This document shows, piece by piece, positions 5,818-9,702 of a stretch of 9,702 nucleotides of DNA. The position numbers and the translations under genes were made by a program. Under the pieces are notes generated by a model, which saw only the letters and a program-made list of their open reading frames with translations, ran no database searches and was not told the DNA's origin. Source of the stretch: an uncultured Oscillospiraceae bacterium. GTDB taxonomy: Bacteria; Bacillota; Clostridia; Oscillospirales; Oscillospiraceae. The stretch is taken from contig CANQKJ010000064.1 in NCBI GenBank assembly GCA_947624465.1, forward strand, positions 1-9,702. Reading direction: 5' to 3'. Each line of letters opens with the position of its first letter. The stretch's first letter is position 1.

Positions 5818-7068
5818 TCACTTGTAGATAGGGTATCTGGCGGTGAGGGCGGCGACGCCGGCGCGGATCTCCTCGGCTTTGGCGTCGAAATCGGAGGCCG
5901 CCCAGGCGATATACTGGGCCACCTGGTCCATATCGGCCTCCACGAAGCCGCGGCTGGTGACCGCGGGGCTGCCCACCCGAAGACCGCTGGTCTGGAAGGG
6001 GGAGCGGGGATCGCCGGGGACCTTGTTCTTGTTGGCGGTGATGCGCACCTCGTCCAGCCGGCGCTCCAGCTCCTTGCCGGTGAGATCCCCCATGTCCCGC
6101 AGATCCACCAGGCACAGGTGGTTGTCGGTGCCGCCGGACACCAGCTTCATGCCCCGCTTTGTAAGGCCCTCGGCCAGGGCGGCGGCGTTCTTCACCACCT
6201 GCCGCTGATAGGCCTTGAACTCCGGCTTGAGCGCCTCCCCCAGGGCCACGGCCTTGGCGGCGATGACGTGCATCAGCGGGCCGCCCTGGGAGCCGGGGAA
6301 CACGGCGGAGTTCAGCTTTTTGGCGATGTCCCCGTCGTTGGTGAGGAGCAGGCCGCCCCGGGGGCCCCGGAGGGTCTTATGGGTGGTGGTGGAGGTGACA
6401 TGGGCGTAGGGCACCGGGGAGGGATGGAGCCCCGCCGCCACCAGGCCCGCGATGTGGGCCATATCCACCCACAGCCAGGCGCTCACCTCGTCGGCGATCT
6501 CGCGGCAGCGCTTGAAGTCGATGATCCGGGGATAGGCGGAGGCCCCCGCCACGATCATCCGGGGCTTGCACTCCCTGGCGATCTTCTCCAGCGCGTCGTA
6601 GTCGATGCGGCCGGTGAGCTCGTCCACCCCGTAGGACACCACGTTGAAATACTTGCCGGAGTAGTTCACGGGGCTGCCGTGGGTCAGGTGGCCGCCGTGG
6701 TCCAGGTTCATGCCCAGCACGGTGTCCCCCGGCTGGCACAGGGCCATATACACAGCGTAATTGGCCTGGGCGCCCGAGTGGGGCTGGACGTTGGCGTATT
6801 TCGCCCCGAACAGCTCGCAGGCCCGGTCGATGGCCAGCTGCTCGGCCACATCCACACACTGGCAGCCGCCGTAATACCGCTTGCCGGGGTAGCCCTCGGC
6901 GTATTTATTGGTCAAAACGCTGCCGGCGGCGGCCAGCACCGCCTCCGACACGATGTTTTCCGACGCGATCAGCTCCAGATTGCCCTGCTGGCGCTCCAGC
7001 TCGGCGCGGACCGCCGCGCCCACCTCCGGGTCGAACCGCTCCAGGAAATCGATTTGTTCCAAAACCAT
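5818..7068 (-). CDS. glyA: Serine hydroxymethyltransferase
   Basis: A 416-aa PLP enzyme of the expected length for bacterial GlyA. It interconverts serine plus tetrahydrofolate with glycine plus 5,10-methylene-tetrahydrofolate, the main cellular source of one-carbon units. Motifs are [16 protein letters not shown] (30-45), [16 protein letters not shown] (54-69), QPHSGAQAN (95-103), [10 protein letters not shown] (122-131), [13 protein letters not shown] (201-213, with Asp202 and His205 at the cofactor), [14 protein letters not shown] (226-239, Schiff-base Lys231) and [14 protein letters not shown] (361-374, substrate-carboxylate Arg364). The ATG at 7068 has GGCGGAG about 6 bases upstream. It is the first gene of the minus-strand run glyA, LURP, rarA, DUF951, hisC and is divergent from nth. 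The leader is only about 30 bases, too short for a glycine or THF riboswitch. Confidence 0.97.
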   Translation of the reverse strand: MVLEQIDFLERFDPEVGAAVRAELERQQGNLELIASENIVSEAVLAAAGSVLTNKYAEGYPGKRYYGGCQCVDVAEQLAIDRACELFGAKYANVQPHSGAQANYAVYMALCQPGDTVLGMNLDHGGHLTHGSPVNYSGKYFNVVSYGVDELTGRIDYDALEKIARECKPRMIVAGASAYPRIIDFKRCREIADEVSAWLWVDMAHIAGLVAAGLHPSPVPYAHVTSTTTHKTLRGPRGGLLLTNDGDIAKKLNSAVFPGSQGGPLMHVIAAKAVALGEALKPEFKAYQRQVVKNAAALAEGLTKRGMKLVSGGTDNHLCLVDLRDMGDLTGKELERRLDEVRITANKNKVPGDPRSPFQTSGLRVGSPAVTSRGFVEADMDQVAQYIAWAASDFDAKAEEIRAGVAALTARYPIYK

Positions 7069-7103
7069 AACCGGCTCCGCCTTTCAAATTTTGATACAAA
7101 GCT

Positions 7104-7133
7104 ATTATACCACACGGATTCCCGCAAGCACAA
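7104..7133 (-). promoter_or_regulatory. Extended -10 promoter of glyA
   Basis: On the minus strand a perfect -10 TATAAT (7104-7109) is preceded by TGG, giving the extended -10 motif TGnTATAAT. The -35 TTGTGC (7128-7133, 18-bp spacer) is weak, as is common when an extended -10 is present. The expected start is near 7097, giving a leader of about 30 bases. It probably drives the whole glyA-to-hisC run. Confidence 0.75.
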
Positions 7134-7176
7134 CTGTTTCGGCAGAAAAATCCGTCTCGCTTTTCCCGTCGTTTTG

Positions 7177-7185
7177 TGTTAGAAT
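7177..7185 (+). promoter_or_regulatory. Extended -10 promoter of nth
   Basis: TGTTAGAAT on the plus strand is an extended -10 (TGn plus TAGAAT, 5 of 6 consensus at 7180-7185). No good -35 is seen 16-18 bp upstream. The start would be near 7192, about 23 bases before the nth ATG, leaving room for the GAGGTGA ribosome binding site at 7202-7208. It is divergent from the glyA promoter, with the two -10 boxes about 70 bp apart. Confidence 0.55.
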
Positions 7186-7214
7186 GATGAAAACCCTGTC
7201 TGAGGTGACCCAAT

Positions 7215-7859
7215 ATGGAACAAACTGCCGTCCTCCACATCGTAAACGCCCTCAAGGGGCTGTACCCCGACGCCCTCTGCTCCCTCCAGTATGACAAGGA
7301 CTACGAGCTGCTCTTCGCCGTCCGGCTGTCCGCCCAGTGTACCGACGAGCGGGTGAACATGGTCACCCCCGCCCTGTACGCGCGGTTCCCCACCCTGGAA
7401 TCCTTCGCCGAGGCCGACCCGGAGGAGGTGGGAAAATACATCCACTCCTGCGGCTTTTTCCGGGGCAAGAGCCGGGACATCGTCGGCTCCGCCCAGATGC
7501 TCCTGCGGGATTACGGCGGCAAGGTGCCGGGGACCATGGAGGAGCTGCTGAAGCTCCCCGGCGTGGGCCGCAAGACCGCCAACCTCATCCTGGGCGACAT
7601 CTACAAGGCCCCCGGCGCGGTGGTGGCCGACACCCACTGCATCCGCATCACCGGGCGGCTGGGCCTCACCGACGGCACCACCGACCCGGCCAAGGTGGAG
7701 GCCCAGCTCAGGGCCGTCCTCCCGCCGGAGGAGTCCAACAACTTCTGCCACCGGATGGTCCTCCACGGGCGGGCAGTGTGTACCGCCCGGAAGGCCAAAT
7801 GCGGGGAGTGCGTACTGTCGGAGTGGTGCAGATACGCCCAGGCGGGACCCACAGGCTGA
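7215..7859 (+). CDS. nth: Endonuclease III (DNA glycosylase/AP lyase)
   Basis: A 214-aa base-excision-repair enzyme, normal in length, that removes oxidised pyrimidines and cleaves the resulting abasic site. The helix-hairpin-helix LPGVGRKTANLIL (114-126) contains the catalytic lysine Lys120, and VVADTHCIRITGRLGL (136-151) contains the catalytic aspartate Asp139. Four cysteines at 189, 196, 199 and 205 form the complete C-x6-C-x2-C-x5-C motif for the [4Fe-4S] cluster. SAQCTDERVN (39-48) is the conserved N-terminal motif, where many homologues read SAQTTD. The ATG at 7215 has GAGGTGA (7202-7208) six bases upstream. It is transcribed alone: divergent from glyA and convergent with clpB, with a shared terminator downstream. 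Confidence 0.97.
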   Translation: MEQTAVLHIVNALKGLYPDALCSLQYDKDYELLFAVRLSAQCTDERVNMVTPALYARFPTLESFAEADPEEVGKYIHSCGFFRGKSRDIVGSAQMLLRDYGGKVPGTMEELLKLPGVGRKTANLILGDIYKAPGAVVADTHCIRITGRLGLTDGTTDPAKVEAQLRAVLPPEESNNFCHRMVLHGRAVCTARKAKCGECVLSEWCRYAQAGPTG

Positions 7860-7906
7860 TTCCCGTTTTTGCCTGGCAAACCGCGGAAAGTTGGCTGTAA
7901 CGGGAA
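7860..7906 (+). repeat. Nested inverted repeats in the nth 3' region
   Basis: TTCCCGTT (7860-7867), directly after the nth stop, pairs perfectly with AACGGGAA (7899-7906). Inside this is a second hairpin, TTTGC (7868-7872) with GCAAA (7876-7880) around CTG, immediately stacked on the outer left arm. The remaining loop (7881-7898) contains the palindrome CCGCGG. No U-tract follows, so it is not a terminator in itself. It lies in the 85-bp stretch between nth and the terminator at 7945. It may be a structured 3' UTR; there is no ORF or other known element there. Confidence 0.45.
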
Positions 7907-7944
7907 ATGGAAGTTGACAACCTGCAAAACCGCCAGAAAAGCGA

Positions 7945-7983
7945 AAAAGAGGCCGCCCAAATGCGTTTTGGGCGGCCTCTTTT
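7945..7983. terminator. Bidirectional intrinsic terminator between nth and clpB
   Basis: A perfect 17-bp stem (7945-7961 with 7967-7983) surrounds the loop TGCGT, with A-runs on the left arm and T-runs on the right. Read on the plus strand it ends in CTCTTTTGAGGTTTTT; read on the minus strand it ends in CTCTTTTTCGC. It can therefore terminate nth from the left and clpB from the right, matching the convergent arrangement. The clpB stop codon is only 7 bp away. Confidence 0.93.
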
Positions 7984-7990
7984 GAGGTTT

Positions 7991-9702
7991 TTACAGGATG
8001 ACCAGCCGGTCCCCGTCCCGGTCCACCACCAGGGTGGCGTCGGGGGACACGTCCCCGGCCACGATCCGCCGGCCCACCAGGTTCTCCACCGTGTGCTGGA
8101 GATACCGGCGCAGGGGCCGCGCCCCGTACATAGGATCGTAGGCGGCCTCCAGCACCAACTGTTTGGCCTCGTCGGTGAGCTGGACGTTGAGCCGCTTATC
8201 GGCCAGACGCCTGTTGAGGCCCGCCAGCTGCAGGTCGATGATGTGATACAGATTGTCCCTCGTCAGGGGCTTGTAGAACACGATCTCGTCCAGCCGGTTC
8301 AAAAACTCGGGCCGGAAGGAGCGCTTCAGCAGCTCCTCCACCTGGCTCCGGGCGCTCTCGCCGATCTCGCCGTCCGCGCCGATGCCGTCCAGCAAGATCT
8401 GGCTGCCCAGGTTGGAGGTGAGGATGATGACGGTGTTCTTGAAGTCCACCGTCCGGCCCTGGCTGTCGGTGATGCGGCCGTCGTCCAGCACCTGCAAAAG
8501 CACGTTGAACACGTCGGGGTGGGCCTTCTCCACCTCGTCGAACAGCACCACGGAATAGGGATGCCGCCGCACCGCCTCAGTGAGCTGGCCGCCCTCCTCA
8601 TAGCCCACGTACCCCGGAGGGGCCCCGATGAGGCGGGACACGGAGAACTTCTCCATGTACTCGCTCATGTCGATGCGGACCAGGTTCTTCTCGCTGTCGA
8701 ACAGGGCCTCGGACAGCGTTTTGGCCAGTTCGGTCTTGCCCACGCCGGTGGGACCCAGGAACAGGAAGGAGCCGATGGGCTTGTTGGGGTCTGCGATGCC
8801 GGCGCGGCTGCGGAGGATGGCCTCGGACACCAGCCGGACCGCCTCGTCCTGGCCCACCACCCGCTGGTGGAGGATGTCCTCCAGGTGGAGCAGCTTCTCC
8901 CGCTCGCCCTCCATCAGCTTGGCCACGGGGATGCCCGTCCACCGCTCCACGATGCGGGCGATCTCCTCCTCGGTGACCTTGTCCCGGAGCAGATTGTCCT
9001 CCTTGGACCGGGCGGCCAGCTCCTCCTCTTCCTCCAGCTGCTTTTTCAGGCTGGGGATGGTCCCATACTGCAGCTCGGCGGCCTTCTCCAGGTCGTACTC
9101 CCGCTGGGCCTTCTCCAGGGCGGCGTTGGCGTGTTCCAGATCCTCCCGGAGCTTCTGCACCGTGCCGATGGCGTTCTTCTCGTTCTCCCATTTGGCCTTG
9201 CCGGCGTTGAACTGGTCCCGCAGCTCGGCCAGCTCCTTCTGGATGTCGGCCAGGCGGGCCTTGGACAGCTCGTCCTCCTCCTTTTTCAGGGCGGCCTCCT
9301 CGATCTCGCACTGGATGATCTTCCGGGAGATCACGTCCAGTTCGGTGGGCATGGAGTCCATCTCGGTGCGGATGAGGGCGCAGCCCTCGTCGATGAGGTC
9401 GATGGCCTTGTCGGGCAGGAACCGGTCGGAGATATAGCGGTCGCTGAGGGTGGCCGCGGCCACGATGGCCCCGTCGGTGATCTTGACGCCGTGGAACACC
9501 TCGTAGCGCTCCTTGAGGCCGCGCAGGATGGCGATGGCGTCCTCCACGGTGGGTTCGTTCACCATCACCGGCTGGAAGCGGCGCTCCAGGGCGGCGTCCT
9601 TCTCGATATACTGCCGGTACTCGTTGAGGGTGGTGGCGCCGATGCAGTGCAGCTCGCCCCGGGCCAGCATAGGCTTGAGCAGGTTGCCCGCGTCCATGGA
9701 GC
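7991..9702 (-). CDS. clpB: ATP-dependent disaggregase ClpB, C-terminal two thirds (5' end outside window)
   Basis: About 570 residues of an Hsp100 AAA+ disaggregase, which works with DnaK to thread proteins out of aggregates. The frame is open to the right edge, where the codons read (G)[10 protein letters not shown], a point near residue 290 of the usual 860 or so. The N-domain and NBD1 Walker motifs are therefore outside the window. Counting from Met at 9697: NBD1 sensor-1 GATT (20-23) and arginine fingers ALERRF (36-41). A coiled-coil M-domain spans about 108-235, including [17 protein letters not shown], a ClpB signature absent from the short M-domain of ClpC. NBD2 follows, with Walker A GPTGVGKT (315-322), pore loop GYVG (362-365), Walker B VVLFDE (383-388), sensor-1 TSNLGS (427-432), arginine finger FLNRLDE (465-471, Arg468) and sensor-2 GARPLRR (525-531). 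The protein ends ...DGDRLVIL. Heat-shock operators, if any, would lie outside the window. Confidence 0.97.
   Translation of the reverse strand, partial: SMDAGNLLKPMLARGELHCIGATTLNEYRQYIEKDAALERRFQPVMVNEPTVEDAIAILRGLKERYEVFHGVKITDGAIVAAATLSDRYISDRFLPDKAIDLIDEGCALIRTEMDSMPTELDVISRKIIQCEIEEAALKKEEDELSKARLADIQKELAELRDQFNAGKAKWENEKNAIGTVQKLREDLEHANAALEKAQREYDLEKAAELQYGTIPSLKKQLEEEEELAARSKEDNLLRDKVTEEEIARIVERWTGIPVAKLMEGEREKLLHLEDILHQRVVGQDEAVRLVSEAILRSRAGIADPNKPIGSFLFLGPTGVGKTELAKTLSEALFDSEKNLVRIDMSEYMEKFSVSRLIGAPPGYVGYEEGGQLTEAVRRHPYSVVLFDEVEKAHPDVFNVLLQVLDDGRITDSQGRTVDFKNTVIILTSNLGSQILLDGIGADGEIGESARSQVEELLKRSFRPEFLNRLDEIVFYKPLTRDNLYHIIDLQLAGLNRRLADKRLNVQLTDEAKQLVLEAAYDPMYGARPLRRYLQHTVENLVGRRIVAGDVSPDATLVVDRDGDRLVIL

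Noticed and set aside
7069..7103. Glycine or tetrahydrofolate riboswitch in the glyA leader
   Set aside because: The predicted transcript start near 7097 leaves only about 30 bases of leader, far too short for either aptamer.
6118..7182. Plus-strand open frame (354 codons) opposite glyA
   Set aside because: It is antisense to a complete, unmistakable GlyA and continues across the glyA promoter; no domain is visible.
7913..7941. Perfect TTGACA (-35) at 7913-7918 as a plus-strand promoter
   Set aside because: At 16-18 bp downstream the sequence is GAAAAG-like, not a -10 box, and a strong terminator follows immediately with no gene on that strand.
1..9702. Mobile elements, CRISPR arrays, tRNA/rRNA genes or a defence cassette
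   Set aside because: No transposase or integrase, spaced direct repeats, tRNA-like cloverleaf or rRNA sequence was seen. Gene content and codon use are uniform and housekeeping throughout.

Overview
The window reads as an ordinary, densely packed piece of a Firmicutes (Clostridia) chromosome. The DNA is clearly GC-rich, with G or C in most third codon positions. Gene starts carry strong AGGAGG-type ribosome binding sites, promoters are TATAAT-like, and the terminators are GC-rich hairpins. A YlbJ-type sporulation membrane protein, a DUF951 protein and a clostridial-style RarA point to a spore-forming, high-GC member of the Oscillospiraceae (the Flavonifractor/Pseudoflavonifractor kind of gut bacterium). 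That placement is inference from gene content and composition, not from a marker gene.

Left end (1-1195). A DUF2804 gene on the minus strand has a well-formed promoter (TTGCCT, 17 bp, TATAAT) and runs into the first ten codons of another minus-strand gene cut by the window edge. Divergent from it, on the plus strand (1196-2680), lie the ylbJ-like gene and a 69-aa protein with four cysteines. The small gene has its own promoter, whose -10 hexamer overlaps the ylbJ stop codon, and it ends at a strong intrinsic terminator.

Middle (2686-7068). Five minus-strand genes form one likely transcription unit, in the order glyA (serine hydroxymethyltransferase), a LURP-one-related/YxjI protein, rarA (AAA+ replication-restart/recombination ATPase), a DUF951 protein, and hisC (histidinol-phosphate aminotransferase-type enzyme). 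Gaps shrink from about 55-71 bp to 10 bp to a 4-bp ATGA overlap, so the last three are probably translationally coupled. A 10-bp hairpin without a U-tract sits between the LURP gene and rarA. glyA is driven by an extended -10 promoter.

Right part (7069-9702). nth (endonuclease III) is divergent from glyA and has its own extended -10 promoter. A short noncoding stretch with nested inverted repeats follows it. A 17-bp bidirectional terminator is then shared with the convergent clpB gene, of which only the C-terminal two thirds lies in the window.

The recognisable genes are housekeeping: one-carbon/serine-glycine metabolism (glyA), amino-acid biosynthesis (hisC), genome maintenance (rarA, nth), protein disaggregation (clpB) and sporulation (ylbJ). 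I found no mobile element, CRISPR array, tRNA, rRNA or defence cassette, and no convincing new multi-gene system. The points most worth a second look are the small cysteine proteins, the promoter/stop-codon overlap, a possible sporulation sigma-E promoter for ylbJ, and two unexplained inverted-repeat structures. No gene-free stretch exceeds 300 bases; the longest is the glyA/nth intergenic region of 146 bp.
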